Positions 15,682 to 25,484 are shown, counted from the stretch's first letter. The stretch is 64,000 nucleotides of DNA from Algoriella xinjiangensis (GCF_900115015.1 NZ_FOUZ01000011.1:80351-144350); one strand, 5' to 3'. Translations and numbers: made by a program. Notes: generated from the letters alone by a model not told the origin.

Positions 15682-17529
15682 ATGTGTGGAATTGTAGGAT
15701 ATATTGGGCCACGCGAAGCGTATCCAATTATTATAAATGGACTTAAAAGACTAGAATATCGTGGATATGATAGTGCTGGTTTAGTCCTATCAACTGGTTC
15801 TGAATTTGAATTAGTAAAAACAAAAGGAAAAGTTTCAGATTTAGAAGAAAAATCTGCATCATTAGATAAAACACCACATATTGGAATTGGACATACGCGT
15901 TGGGCAACACATGGTGTGCCAAACGATGTAAATTCGCATCCACATATGTCAAACAATAACGAAATTGTTTTAGTTCATAATGGAATTATCGAAAATTATG
16001 AATCTATCAAACAATTATTAATCGGAAAAGGATTTGTATTTTATAGTGATACAGATACAGAAGTTTTAGTAAATTTTATACAGTATATTCAATCTGAAAA
16101 TAATTTAAGCTTAACGGATGCTGTTCGTGTTGCTTTAAACGAAGTTATCGGTGCTTATGCAATCGCAGTTTTAGATAAAAAAGATCCAGATCATATTGTT
16201 GTAGGTCGCTTAGGTAGCCCATTAGCAATTGGTATCGGTGATAACGAATTTTTTATTGCTTCTGATGCTTCACCATTCATTGAGTTTACAAAAGATGCAG
16301 TTTATTTAGATGATGGCGAAATGGCAACTATTTCTTTAGGAAAAGAAGTTGATGTTCGTAAAATTCAAGATAATGTATCTGTAATTCCAGACATTCAAGA
16401 GTTACAATTAAATATCGAAGCGATTGAAAAAGGTGGTTACGAGCATTTCATGTTAAAAGAAATCAACGAACAACCAAGATCAATTCGTGATACTATGCGT
16501 GGTCGTCTTTTAGTAGAAGAAGGCGTTATCAAAATGGCTGGTATTTGGGATCATCAAGAAAAATTCTTAAACGCTAAACGTATCATTATCGTTGCGTGTG
16601 GTACATCTTACCATGCAGGTTTAGTTGGAGAATATATGATTGAGGATTTTGCACGTATTCCTGTTGAAGTTGAGTATGCATCTGAGTTCCGTTACCGTAA
16701 TCCAATTATCAAAAAAGGTGATGTTGTAATTGCAATTTCTCAATCAGGAGAAACAGCAGATACTTTAGCAGCGCTTAAATTAGCAAAAGAAAAAGGAGCA
16801 TTTATTTTCGGAATTAATAACGTTGTAGGTTCGTCTATCGCACGTATGACTGATGCTGGTGCTTATACACACGCAGGTCCAGAAATTGGTGTTGCTTCAA
16901 CTAAAGCTTTTACAGCTCAATTAACAATTTTGGCTTTAATTGCAATGAAGTTAGGAAAACATAATGGAGAATTATCAACAGAAAAATTCCATTACTTAAC
17001 AAGAGAATTAGACCATATTCCAGAATTAGTAGAGAAAATCTTACAAAACTGTGAAGGTGTAATTGATCGTATTGCAGAAAAATATAAAGACAATAAAAAT
17101 GCAATTTATTTAGGACGTGGATACAATTATCCATCTGCTTTAGAAGGCGCATTAAAATTGAAAGAAATTTCTTATATCCATGCAGAAGGGTATCCAGCAG
17201 CAGAAATGAAGCACGGACCAATTGCATTGTTAGACGAAAATATGCCAGTTATCGTTATTGCAACTAAAAAAGGTTATTACGAAAAAGTAGTTTCTAATGT
17301 ACAAGAAATTAAATCGCGTAGTGCCAAAGTTATTGCAATTGTAAACGAAGGTGATGAGCAAGTTACTGCTTTGGCAGATGATTTTGTTGTAATTCCAGAA
17401 ACGGCAGAAGAATTTTCTCCAATTTTAGCGGCAATTCCATTACAATTATTCTCGTATTGGGTGGCTGTTAAATTAAATAAAAATGTAGATCAACCACGTA
17501 ACTTGGCTAAGTCGGTTACAGTAGAATAA
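15682..17529 (+). CDS. glmS: Glutamine-fructose-6-phosphate aminotransferase (isomerizing)
   Basis: Makes glucosamine-6-phosphate from fructose-6-phosphate and glutamine, the entry to peptidoglycan, LPS and all amino sugars of the polysaccharide locus downstream. The N-terminal nucleophile Cys directly follows Met (MCGIVGYIG). The glutaminase domain shows GHTRWATHG and HNGIIENY; the two SIS domains carry CGTSYHAGL, SQSGETADTLAAL and the C-terminal LAKSVTVE end. 615 residues is normal. I see no glmS ribozyme or leader in the 24 bases before it, as expected for Bacteroidota. A strong terminator follows at 17555. Confidence 0.97.
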   Translation: MCGIVGYIGPREAYPIIINGLKRLEYRGYDSAGLVLSTGSEFELVKTKGKVSDLEEKSASLDKTPHIGIGHTRWATHGVPNDVNSHPHMSNNNEIVLVHNGIIENYESIKQLLIGKGFVFYSDTDTEVLVNFIQYIQSENNLSLTDAVRVALNEVIGAYAIAVLDKKDPDHIVVGRLGSPLAIGIGDNEFFIASDASPFIEFTKDAVYLDDGEMATISLGKEVDVRKIQDNVSVIPDIQELQLNIEAIEKGGYEHFMLKEINEQPRSIRDTMRGRLLVEEGVIKMAGIWDHQEKFLNAKRIIIVACGTSYHAGLVGEYMIEDFARIPVEVEYASEFRYRNPIIKKGDVVIAISQSGETADTLAALKLAKEKGAFIFGINNVVGSSIARMTDAGAYTHAGPEIGVASTKAFTAQLTILALIAMKLGKHNGELSTEKFHYLTRELDHIPELVEKILQNCEGVIDRIAEKYKDNKNAIYLGRGYNYPSALEGALKLKEISYIHAEGYPAAEMKHGPIALLDENMPVIVIATKKGYYEKVVSNVQEIKSRSAKVIAIVNEGDEQVTALADDFVVIPETAEEFSPILAAIPLQLFSYWVAVKLNKNVDQPRNLAKSVTVE

Positions 17530-17554
17530 TATTTGCTCTATAAACGAGTTTTTT

Positions 17555-17585
17555 AAGGGATGATTTCAAAATCATCCCTTTTTCG
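17555..17585 (+). terminator. Terminator after glmS
   Basis: AAGGGATGAT (17555-17564) pairs exactly with ATCATCCCTT (17571-17580), followed by T-rich sequence. It separates glmS from ribE. Confidence 0.8.
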
Positions 17586-17631
17586 TTTTTATAAAAATAA
17601 TTTTATCATTAATTTCACAAAAAATATCATC

Positions 17632-18219
17632 ATGTTTACAGGAATAGTAGAAGGGGTAGGAAAAATTATTAAGTTAGAGAAAGATCAATCTAACTTAAAT
17701 TTATGGATTGAAGCTGATTTTGTAAACGAATTAAGAGTAGATCAAAGCGTGGCGCACAATGGTGTTTGCTTAACTGTGGTCGATTTTAAAGATGATCTTT
17801 ACAAAGTTACTGCAATAGACGAAACCTTGTTGAAAACAAACTTTAACACTTTAAAAGAAGATGATTTAATCAATTTAGAACGATGTTTGATTATGAATGG
17901 TCGTATTGACGGTCATATCGTTCAAGGACACGTGGATCAAACCGGAAAAGTAGTTTCTATAGATAACCAAGATGGTAGTTTTTTAGTAACAGTTGCTTAT
18001 GACGAAGCTTCGACAGGAAATGTAACTGTAGAAAAAGGTTCTATTTGTTTAAATGGAATTAGTTTAACAGTTGTAGACAGTAAAGTAGGACAATTTTCTG
18101 TCGCAATTATTCCGTATACATGGGAATTTACAAATCTTAGTCGCGTAAAAGTTGGCGATACCATGAACCTTGAATTTGATATAATCGGGAAATACGTCAA
18201 AAGATTATTTCAAAAATAA
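17632..18219 (+). CDS. ribE: Riboflavin synthase, alpha subunit
   Basis: 195 residues from ATG 17632; this start gives the invariant opening MFTGIVEG, whereas an upstream in-frame start would add residues encoded by the glmS terminator. Catalyses dismutation of two 6,7-dimethyl-8-ribityllumazine to riboflavin. Two lumazine-binding repeats are visible: N-half with NGVCLTVVDF and DLINLERCL, and C-half with GSICLNGISLTVVDS and GDTMNLEFDIIGKYVKR. The gene's TAA overlaps the ATG of the histidine kinase by one base (TAATG), so the two are coupled. No FMN riboswitch is seen upstream. Confidence 0.96.
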   Translation: MFTGIVEGVGKIIKLEKDQSNLNLWIEADFVNELRVDQSVAHNGVCLTVVDFKDDLYKVTAIDETLLKTNFNTLKEDDLINLERCLIMNGRIDGHIVQGHVDQTGKVVSIDNQDGSFLVTVAYDEASTGNVTVEKGSICLNGISLTVVDSKVGQFSVAIIPYTWEFTNLSRVKVGDTMNLEFDIIGKYVKRLFQK

Positions 18220-19667
18220 TGATTAGAAGAAAAAATAACTTATCGCTTCCAGTTCGTATTATCATTTATATGGTAACGATTCTTCTGTTTACGGTAGGTT
18301 CGATATTGGTTATTACTGCAAGTCATTTCAATAATCAAACAAAACGATACCACGAAGATATTCTTCGTCGCAAAGAAAAATCTGTTCTTAGCGCAATTGA
18401 TTATGAAATGGATAATTATCCTGGTATTGCAACAAAGGATAATATACACATAATATTAGAAGATAAAATAATGCAAATTGCAGACATCAACAAGCTTAAT
18501 ATTGTGGTGTACGATTTGCGTGGAAATAAAATTTTAACAACCGAAGCTAAAACATCAACGTTTAATGTTTTGCCGCAAGATATTCTAAATAAATTGCGAA
18601 CATCTAATGAATTGGTCATCACGCACAAAGAAAATGGCGACCAAGGAACCATGTATTCTTCGTACAGTTATATCAAAAATTATTATAACGAAAACGTAGC
18701 TGTAATCTGCCTTCCATATCAATCTAATGATGATTTTATGCAAGAAGATATGTTTACGCTTATCGGTAGTTACGGACTTGCATTTGGCGTTATTTTATTG
18801 TTTGGAACGTTGGCTGTTTATTTTGTAACAAAGCGAACGCTTAACCAGATTTGGTCGTTTGCAGATCGCATTCGCGAAACCGAAGTTATCGTAAACAATA
18901 TGCCTATTCGTTATGATGGAAACGATGAAATTAAGGTTTTAGTTGATTCTTATAACGATATGCTTTTCAAATTAAAAAAACAATCTGAGTTAATTGTGAA
19001 GCAAGAAAGAGAAGAAGCTTGGCGAGATTTTGCTAGACAAGTAGCGCACGAAGTAAAAAATCCATTAACACCAATGAAGTTAATGATTCAGAATTACATG
19101 CGAAAGTTTGATCCAAATGACGAGCATTTAACGGAAAAAACAATGCGTACCGGAAATATTTTGTTGCAACAAATTGAAACGATTGCTGCAATTGCCGAGG
19201 CTTTTTCTGACTTTGCAAAAATGCCTACTCGTAATGATGAAAAAGTAGATATTATAGAAGTTGTTAAAAATGCACTTTACGTTTTCCCGATGGAATATAT
19301 CGAATTTAATTATTCGCCCGAAGTAATTTTAATGCATTTTGATAAACAATATCTAAACAGAGTTATCACAAATATTACCAAAAATGCATTTCAATCTATT
19401 CCAAAAGATCATGCTGCAAAAGTTAAAGTAGATGTTGTTTTGACAGATGGTTTTCTACATATCACAATAAATGATAACGGTTCTGGAATTCCAGTAGAGG
19501 CGCAAGATTCTATTTTTGTTCCAAAATTTACAACCAAAAATAGCGGAATGGGAATTGGCTTACCAATGGTCAAAAAAATTATTGATGATTATGACGGTAC
19601 AATCCGCTTTGAATCTAAGGTTGGTGTAGGAACAACATTTTATATCTTGATTCCATATCATGAATAG
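18219..19667 (+). CDS. Membrane sensor histidine kinase (HAMP), orphan
   Basis: 482 residues: TM helix about 12-32, an extracytoplasmic sensor domain about 33-185, TM helix about 186-207, HAMP-like linker, then a HisKA/HATPase core. The phospho-acceptor is His277 in RQVAHEVKNPLTPMK, a sequence typical of the NtrY-like branch. N box ITKNAFQSIP, G1 NDNGSGIP, and G2 NSGMGIGLPMVKKI are intact, so it should be active. No response regulator gene is nearby; it sits between ribE (1-base overlap) and trmN6 (8-base overlap ATGAATAG). The signal it senses and its partner are unknown. Confidence 0.92.
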   Translation: MIRRKNNLSLPVRIIIYMVTILLFTVGSILVITASHFNNQTKRYHEDILRRKEKSVLSAIDYEMDNYPGIATKDNIHIILEDKIMQIADINKLNIVVYDLRGNKILTTEAKTSTFNVLPQDILNKLRTSNELVITHKENGDQGTMYSSYSYIKNYYNENVAVICLPYQSNDDFMQEDMFTLIGSYGLAFGVILLFGTLAVYFVTKRTLNQIWSFADRIRETEVIVNNMPIRYDGNDEIKVLVDSYNDMLFKLKKQSELIVKQEREEAWRDFARQVAHEVKNPLTPMKLMIQNYMRKFDPNDEHLTEKTMRTGNILLQQIETIAAIAEAFSDFAKMPTRNDEKVDIIEVVKNALYVFPMEYIEFNYSPEVILMHFDKQYLNRVITNITKNAFQSIPKDHAAKVKVDVVLTDGFLHITINDNGSGIPVEAQDSIFVPKFTTKNSGMGIGLPMVKKIIDDYDGTIRFESKVGVGTTFYILIPYHE

Positions 19668-20367
19668 AAAACCTTTTAAGTTTAAACAATTCTCCATTTT
19701 TCAAGATAAAACAGCCATGAAAGTTGGTACCGACGGTGTTCTACTTGGCGCTTGGACAACTAACAATTCGGGTAATACGATTTTAGATATTGGAACTGGA
19801 ACTGGATTAATATCAATGATGTTGGCGCAACGATTTCCTGAATCACAAATCGATGCAATCGAAATTGATGAAAATGCATATTATCAAGCCAAAGAAAATT
19901 TCGAAAATACACCATTTTACAATCGTTTATCCATTTATTTAACTTCTTTACAAGACTATAAAACCGATAAAAAATATGATTTGATTGTAAGTAATCCACC
20001 ATTTTTTACGGTAAATGATTTGAATGAATTTGACGCGCGTAAGCAAGCAAGACAAGAAGAAACACTTACATTTTCTGATTTATTAGAGAAAACTGCTCAA
20101 TTATTGAACAAAGACGGTTTAGCGAGTTTTATTATTCCGCACGATCGAATGTTAGAGTTTTGTGCAATAGCAGCTGAAAACGCTTTAAAAGTATCAAAAA
20201 CAACATTAATTAAGGGGAATGAAACTTCGCCAATCAAAAGAGTTTTGCTAGAATTTAGCCTCGAGCAAAAAGAAATCGAAGAAAATACACTTACAATAGA
20301 AATCGAACGTCATCGTTATACAAATGATTATGTCAATTTGACAAAAGATTTTTATCTAAAAATGTAA
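19660..20367 (+). CDS. trmN6: tRNA1(Val) (adenine37-N6)-methyltransferase
   Basis: 235-residue class I SAM methyltransferase that adds m6A at position 37 of tRNA-Val. SAM-binding motif I is LDIGTGTGLISMMLA (about residues 43-57), the acidic motif II is AIEIDENA, and the catalytic NPPF motif (SNPPFFTV, about 113-120) marks an N6-adenine methyltransferase. The family's N-terminal FKQFSIFQDKTAMKVGTDGV is a clear match to TrmN6/YfiC. Length is normal. It is translationally linked to the kinase before it and to the methyltransferase after it. Confidence 0.92.
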   Translation: MNRKPFKFKQFSIFQDKTAMKVGTDGVLLGAWTTNNSGNTILDIGTGTGLISMMLAQRFPESQIDAIEIDENAYYQAKENFENTPFYNRLSIYLTSLQDYKTDKKYDLIVSNPPFFTVNDLNEFDARKQARQEETLTFSDLLEKTAQLLNKDGLASFIIPHDRMLEFCAIAAENALKVSKTTLIKGNETSPIKRVLLEFSLEQKEIEENTLTIEIERHRYTNDYVNLTKDFYLKM

Positions 20368-21371
20368 TGAATTCGCACACTTTTTATAAACAAACATTTA
20401 CATCAGAAACTTCTCATCAATTAGTTGGAATACTAGATTCGATAGATTTTAAATCATTGAATTTGGAAGAGCATAATTTAGATTATATCGAGAAGATGAA
20501 GCCTAACTTTTTTTATTATATCCAAATGTTTGATTATGCTATCAATACTTTAATCAAAGATGATGATATTGATAATAAATGGATTATTGATTTTGGAGGT
20601 GGACATGGTTTTTTAAGTTTATTTTTGAAATTGAAAGGATTTCGAGTTATTTATTGTGATTTCAATATTAATTCAGTTCAAACAATTAAAAAAATTGCAG
20701 AACATATTGGTTTTGGACCTGATTATTATGTACATGGCTCGTCTAGTGATGTTTTAGCATTTATAAAAGAAAAAGATCTGAATATAGATTATCTAATTTC
20801 TACAGATACAATAGAACATATTTTTGATCTGGAAGAAATGTTTTACAATTTTCATTTAATAAATTCTTCTTTGAATATGCTTTTTACAACAGCATCAAAT
20901 CCTAAAAATTTTATCAAAGCAAAACAGTTGCGAAAATTGATGAATAAAGATGAAATTGAAGAAAATATACCAAATAGAAGAAAATATTTAGCTGAAATAT
21001 ACCATGATTTAACAGACGAAGAGTTAAATGATTTAGCAAATAATTCGAGAGGATTAAGATATGTTGACCTTCCTGAATATGTGAAATTTTATGAAGAAAA
21101 TAGATCTTTCAAAAAAATAGAAATTGATGCCTATAACTGTTGTGAACCCGAATTTGGGTCATGGATGGAAAGAATTCTACCTTTAGAAGATTATATAGAT
21201 TTAGGAAAAAAATATGATTATAACTTAGAAATTAAAAATGGATTTTTTAATTCCTTGGATAAGAAATCTGTAAAAAAAATACTTGTTGAACAGATAAATA
21301 ATTTTATGGTATGTAATAAAACTTTCGGAATTTATTTAGCACCATTTATTACTTTAAAATATTCAAAATAA
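20367..21371 (+). CDS. Class I SAM-dependent methyltransferase, substrate unknown
   Basis: 334 residues. A methyltransferase domain lies at about 60-170, with motif I FGGGHGFLSLFLKLKG and motif II VIYCDFN; TIEHIFDLEEMF resembles the post-motif helix of Methyltransf_11/23 proteins. The C-terminal half (about 175-334) is an acidic, helical region with NNSRGLRYVDLP and a CCEPEFGSWMER segment that I do not recognise. It overlaps trmN6 by one base (TAATG) and ends the operon at a strong bidirectional terminator. It is more AT-rich than trmN6 and may be a newer addition. Confidence 0.78.
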   Translation: MNSHTFYKQTFTSETSHQLVGILDSIDFKSLNLEEHNLDYIEKMKPNFFYYIQMFDYAINTLIKDDDIDNKWIIDFGGGHGFLSLFLKLKGFRVIYCDFNINSVQTIKKIAEHIGFGPDYYVHGSSSDVLAFIKEKDLNIDYLISTDTIEHIFDLEEMFYNFHLINSSLNMLFTTASNPKNFIKAKQLRKLMNKDEIEENIPNRRKYLAEIYHDLTDEELNDLANNSRGLRYVDLPEYVKFYEENRSFKKIEIDAYNCCEPEFGSWMERILPLEDYIDLGKKYDYNLEIKNGFFNSLDKKSVKKILVEQINNFMVCNKTFGIYLAPFITLKYSK

Positions 21372-21401
21372 AAAAACGTCGAACAATGTTCGACGTTTTT
21401 T
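21371..21401. terminator. Bidirectional terminator, methyltransferase / pckA
   Basis: Perfect 15-base inverted repeat around base 21386 with A6 on the left and T6 on the right, between convergent genes. Confidence 0.85.
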
Positions 21402-21423
21402 GTATCTATAAATCTAATAAAAA

Positions 21424-22995
21424 TTAGATAGTTGGTCCTCCAGCTAATAAATCAGCAGTTGCAAATTCTTCGAATTTTTTAAAGTTTTCTTTAAATTTTA
21501 TAGCCAATACATTTGCATTTTCTTCGTAAGCTTCTTGTGAAGCAAAAGAAGTTGCAGGATTTAATTTGTCTGTTTCAACACTTTCGATTGCAACCGGAAC
21601 TTCGAATCCAAAAAATGGGTCTTTTCTGAATTCTACATTATTTAAATCTCCGTTTAATGCAGCATTAATAACGGCACGAGTATCTTTTAAAGACATACGT
21701 TTTTTCTGACCATTCCATCCTGTATTAATCAACCAAACGTTAACACCAGTTTTTTCAACTTTTTCGCTTAACATTTCAGCATATTTTGTTGGATGTAACG
21801 GCATAAATGGCGCACCGAAACATGTAGAAAATGTTGTTTGTGGTTCTGTAACACCAGCTTCTGTACCAGCAACTTTTGATGTATATCCAGAAATAAATAA
21901 ATACGCAGCTTGGTCTGGGTTTAATTTTGCGATTGGAGGAAAAACACCATACGCATCAAATGATAAGAAGAAAATGTTTTTAGGATTTTTTCCTACAGAT
22001 GGCACAGCGATATTTTCGATATAATCAATCGGATAAGAAACACGTGTGTTTTCTGTTATAGATCCGTCAGTGTAATCAACTTCGTTTGTACCTGGTTTTA
22101 AAGTACAGTTTTCTAATAACGCACCATCTTTGATTGCTGCGAAAATTTCTGGTTCTCCTTCTGCAGATAAGTTAATTACTTTTGCATAACAACCACCTTC
22201 AAAATTAAAAACAGTATCATCTGCAGTCCAACCATGCTCATCATCACCAATTAAACGTCTGTTTTTATCAGCAGATAATGTTGTTTTACCTGTTCCAGAT
22301 AATCCGAAAAACATTGCTGTATCTCCGTTTTCTCCAGAATTTGCAGAACAATGCATTGGTAAAGTATTTTTAAAGACTGGCATAATAAAGTTTAATGCCG
22401 AAAAAATACCTTTTTTCATTTCTCCTGTATAACCAGTTCCTCCGTTTAAAACGATTTTACGTTTAAAGTTTAAGATTGAGAAATTATGTTGTCTTGTACC
22501 ATCTAAATCTGCATCGGCAGTAAAAGTTGGTGCATTTATAATTGTCCATTCAGAATCTCCGAAGTTTTTAATTTCTTCTTCTGTTGGACGAATAAACATA
22601 TTGTAAATAAATAAATTAGCAGCAGGTGTTTCTGTAATTGCTCTAATTTTTGTTTTGTATGCTTCATCAGCACAAGCAAAAGCATCACGAACATAAATTT
22701 CGCGGTTGCTTAAATGCTCTACTACTTTATCGTATAAAGCGTCAAATTTGTCAGAATCGAAAGGAATATTCGTTTTTCCGTCCCACCAAACGTTGTTTTC
22801 AGTGATTTCGTCCATAACAATGAAACGATCTTGAGGCGAACGACCTGTAAACTCTCCAGTTAACATGTTAACTGCGCCCGAAGAAGTAATTTCTCCTTGT
22901 CCAAGTTCAACCATCTTTTGGGTTAACTCTTCCGAAGATAATTGATAGTTAATTTTGGAATTTTTTATTCCGTAAGATGCCAATTCTATACTCAT
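21424..22995 (-). CDS. pckA: Phosphoenolpyruvate carboxykinase (ATP)
   Basis: 523 residues. Converts oxaloacetate and ATP to phosphoenolpyruvate, CO2 and ADP; the main gluconeogenic step, or the reverse in anaplerosis. The P-loop GLSGTGKTTLSAD and the metal/OAA-binding RLIGDDEHGW follow each other in the centre (about residues 225-250), as in the ATP-dependent form. The N-terminal FTGRSPQDRFIV binds substrate, and the C-terminal adenine-binding segment LINTGWNGQ is present. It is monocistronic, with a minus-strand TAATTTTG promoter core at 23045-23052 and the bidirectional terminator at 21371-21401. Confidence 0.97.
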   Translation of the reverse strand: MSIELASYGIKNSKINYQLSSEELTQKMVELGQGEITSSGAVNMLTGEFTGRSPQDRFIVMDEITENNVWWDGKTNIPFDSDKFDALYDKVVEHLSNREIYVRDAFACADEAYKTKIRAITETPAANLFIYNMFIRPTEEEIKNFGDSEWTIINAPTFTADADLDGTRQHNFSILNFKRKIVLNGGTGYTGEMKKGIFSALNFIMPVFKNTLPMHCSANSGENGDTAMFFGLSGTGKTTLSADKNRRLIGDDEHGWTADDTVFNFEGGCYAKVINLSAEGEPEIFAAIKDGALLENCTLKPGTNEVDYTDGSITENTRVSYPIDYIENIAVPSVGKNPKNIFFLSFDAYGVFPPIAKLNPDQAAYLFISGYTSKVAGTEAGVTEPQTTFSTCFGAPFMPLHPTKYAEMLSEKVEKTGVNVWLINTGWNGQKKRMSLKDTRAVINAALNGDLNNVEFRKDPFFGFEVPVAIESVETDKLNPATSFASQEAYEENANVLAIKFKENFKKFEEFATADLLAGGPTI

Positions 22996-23044
22996 TTTTG
23001 TGATTTTATAGTAAATATGAAATATTAAAGGTAAAAATTTTGCA

Positions 23045-23052
23045 CAAAATTA
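23045..23052 (-). promoter_or_regulatory. Promoter core for pckA (TAATTTTG, minus strand)
   Basis: Core match about 49 bases before the pckA ATG on the minus strand. No spaced TTG; the surrounding region up to acpP is otherwise empty of genes. Confidence 0.4.
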
Positions 23053-23162
23053 CAATAAAAACATTTGCTAAAAATTTGACTTATATCATTAACTTAAACG
23101 TTTTCGTGAACAAATAACACCCTCATATTTAGCCATTGCTATGCAAGCATATAAAAAAAAGC

Positions 23163-23191
23163 TTGTATTTCATATAAGTTTTATATTTTTG
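23163..23191 (+). promoter_or_regulatory. Promoter for acpP-fabF-rnc operon
   Basis: TTG (23163-23165), 18-base spacer, TATTTTTG (23184-23191); the acpP ATG is 33 bases after the core. A full match to the Bacteroidota consensus and upstream of an operon expected to be highly expressed. Confidence 0.65.
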
Positions 23192-23223
23192 CACTAGTTT
23201 ACAACAATTAAAATTAGAAAATT

Positions 23224-23460
23224 ATGTCTGACATTACATCAAGAGTGAAAGCAATTATCGTAGATAAATTAGGAGTTGATGAGAGTGAAGTAACTCTAGA
23301 AGCAAGCTTCACTAACGATTTAGGAGCTGATTCATTAGACACAGTAGAATTAATCATGGAATTCGAAAAAGAATTTGATATTCAAATTCCAGACGATCAA
23401 GCTGAGAAAATTTCTACAGTAGGTCAAGCTGTTAAATACATCGAAGACTTAAACAAGTAA
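23224..23460 (+). CDS. acpP: Acyl carrier protein
   Basis: 78-residue acidic four-helix protein that carries growing fatty acyl chains as phosphopantetheine thioesters. The attachment Ser is in [15 protein letters not shown] (about residues 35-49). It heads the acpP-fabF-rnc block typical of flavobacteria; fabF follows after 18 bases. A good promoter (TTG, 18 bases, TATTTTTG) is at 23163-23191, giving a short leader. Confidence 0.97.
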   Translation: MSDITSRVKAIIVDKLGVDESEVTLEASFTNDLGADSLDTVELIMEFEKEFDIQIPDDQAEKISTVGQAVKYIEDLNK

Positions 23461-23478
23461 TAGTTCCTTATAATTAAT

Positions 23479-24732
23479 ATGGAATTAAAAAGAGTAGTAG
23501 TAACAGGTTTAGGCGCGCTAACACCAATCGGAAATACTTACCAAGAATTTTGGGACGGATTAATGAATGGTGTAAGTGGCGCTGCGCCTATTACGCTTTT
23601 TGACGCAACTCTTTTTAAGACACAATTTGCTTGTGAGATTAAGAACTTCAATATTGAAGACCACTTTGATCGTAAAGAAGCAAGAAAAATTGACCGTTGT
23701 GCCCAATTGGGAATTATTGCTGCAAGAGAAGCAATTAAACACAGTGGAATCTTAGAAGATGCAAATGTAAACAAGGAGCGTATCGGTGTTATATGGGGAT
23801 CTGGTATTGGTGGAATTAAAACTTTTGAAGAAGAAGTTTCTAATTTTGCTACAGGAAATGGAATACCACGTTTCAATCCATTCTTTATCCCTAAGATGAT
23901 AGCAGATATCACACCTGGTCATATTTCGATGGAATTTGGTCTTATGGGACCTAATTATACAACTGTTTCGGCATGTGCTTCATCAACTAATGCGTTAATT
24001 GACGCGTATATGTTGTTAAGACTTGGCAAAGCAGATGCAATTGTTGCTGGAGGTTCAGAAGCCGCAGTTACAGCTTCAAGTATTGGAGGTTTCAATTCAA
24101 TGCATGCACTTTCTACAAGAAACGATGATCCAAAAACAGCATCTCGACCATTTGACAAAGACCGCGACGGTTTTGTAATGGGAGAAGGTGGAGGATGTAT
24201 GATTCTTGAAGAATACGAACATGCAATTGCAAGAGGAGCTAACATTTATGGAGAGCTTGTAGGTACTGGTATGTCCGCAGACGCACATCATTTAACGGCA
24301 CCACATCCAGAAGGATTAGGCGCATTTAATGTGATGAGAAATGCTTTAGAAGATGCAAATATCACTATCAAAGATATCGATCATATTAATATGCACGGTA
24401 CTTCGACAGGATTAGGAGATATTGCAGAATCAAAAGCGATTCAAAAATTATTTGGAGAACACGCCTACAATATTCAAATTAATTCAACAAAATCTATGAC
24501 AGGTCATTTATTAGGATCTGCGGGTATTATTGAAGCAATTTCGACTATTGGAGCGATGAATAACAGTATTGTTCCGCCAACAATTAATCATTTCACGGAT
24601 GATGAAAATCTAGATCCAAAAATTGATTATACATTTAATAAACCAAAAGAGCGTAATGTAGAATATGCATTAAGCAACACATTTGGTTTTGGTGGTCACA
24701 ATGCTTGTGTGATATTTAAGAAGTATAAGTAA
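23479..24732 (+). CDS. fabF: Beta-ketoacyl-ACP synthase II
   Basis: 417 residues. Condenses malonyl-ACP with acyl-ACP in fatty acid elongation. The Cys-His-His catalytic triad is visible: nucleophile in VSACASSTNALIDA (Cys about residue 163), His in NMHGTSTGLGD and His in STKSMTGHLLGSAG. The N-terminal VVVTGLGALTPIG and C-terminal NTFGFGGHN are standard. It is encoded directly after acpP and overlaps rnc by one base (TAATG). Confidence 0.97.
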   Translation: MELKRVVVTGLGALTPIGNTYQEFWDGLMNGVSGAAPITLFDATLFKTQFACEIKNFNIEDHFDRKEARKIDRCAQLGIIAAREAIKHSGILEDANVNKERIGVIWGSGIGGIKTFEEEVSNFATGNGIPRFNPFFIPKMIADITPGHISMEFGLMGPNYTTVSACASSTNALIDAYMLLRLGKADAIVAGGSEAAVTASSIGGFNSMHALSTRNDDPKTASRPFDKDRDGFVMGEGGGCMILEEYEHAIARGANIYGELVGTGMSADAHHLTAPHPEGLGAFNVMRNALEDANITIKDIDHINMHGTSTGLGDIAESKAIQKLFGEHAYNIQINSTKSMTGHLLGSAGIIEAISTIGAMNNSIVPPTINHFTDDENLDPKIDYTFNKPKERNVEYALSNTFGFGGHNACVIFKKYK

Positions 24733-25484
24733 TGTCTTTCTTAAAAAAATTATTTTCTTTTAAAAATCAAAACGATGATTCAAAATCGTCTGATCCGTTT
24801 TTAAAATTTTTAAAGCCGATTTTGGGTTATAACCCTCGAAATATTGAGGTGTTTAAAGAAGCATTTACCCATCGATCGGCCCAAAAAAAAGATGAAAACG
24901 GAAATAGTATCAATTTTGAAAGATTAGAGTTTTTAGGAGATGCATTACTTGGTGCTTCTGCTGCAACGCATTTGTATTATAAAGCACCAGATCAGCAAGA
25001 AGGTTATTTAACTAAAATGCGATCAAAAATCGTCTCACGCAAGCAGCTAAATGCTGTGTCAAAACAACTTGGTCTTTTAGATTATTTAGAGCCATTAAAC
25101 AATCACGCTAATCTGGGCGAAGATGTAAATGGTGATATGTTAGAAGCTTTGGTTGGAGCTATTTATGTAGATGGAGGAATAAAAGCGGTAGAAAAATTTA
25201 TTCAAGATAAAATTATTGACCCTTACGCGGATTTAGATCGTTTGGAGCACACCATTACTAGTCACAAATCGTTGATATTAGAATGGAGTCAAAAATCGAG
25301 AAATACGATAAGATTCAATACTTTTGAAGAGCAGAATGCTGAAGATTTACAAGTTTTTGTATCCGTTATTCGTCTTAACGACAAAGTAATTTCCAAAGGA
25401 AGAGGAACTTCTAAAAAGAAAGCAGAAGAAAGCGCCGCTAAACGCGCTTATTATTCCTTACAAAAGAAAATAGAAAAAGTATAA
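24732..25484 (+). CDS. rnc: Ribonuclease III
   Basis: 250-residue double-stranded RNA endonuclease for rRNA and mRNA processing. The signature RLEFLGDALLGA (about residues 64-75) and the second acidic site GDMLEALVGAIYVDGG give the four metal ligands. A C-terminal dsRBD begins at about residue 175 and ends with GRGTSKKKAEESAAKRA. The ~25 N-terminal residues before the nuclease domain are a lysine/phenylalanine-rich extension, common in this group. It is coupled to fabF by TAATG and followed 4 bases later by the IPExxxVDY gene. Confidence 0.96.
   Translation: MSFLKKLFSFKNQNDDSKSSDPFLKFLKPILGYNPRNIEVFKEAFTHRSAQKKDENGNSINFERLEFLGDALLGASAATHLYYKAPDQQEGYLTKMRSKIVSRKQLNAVSKQLGLLDYLEPLNNHANLGEDVNGDMLEALVGAIYVDGGIKAVEKFIQDKIIDPYADLDRLEHTITSHKSLILEWSQKSRNTIRFNTFEEQNAEDLQVFVSVIRLNDKVISKGRGTSKKKAEESAAKRAYYSLQKKIEKV

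Noticed and set aside
23538..23912. 124-codon open frame antisense to fabF
   Set aside because: Covers the highly conserved active-site half of fabF; composition is that of a reverse-strand shadow and no start context supports it.
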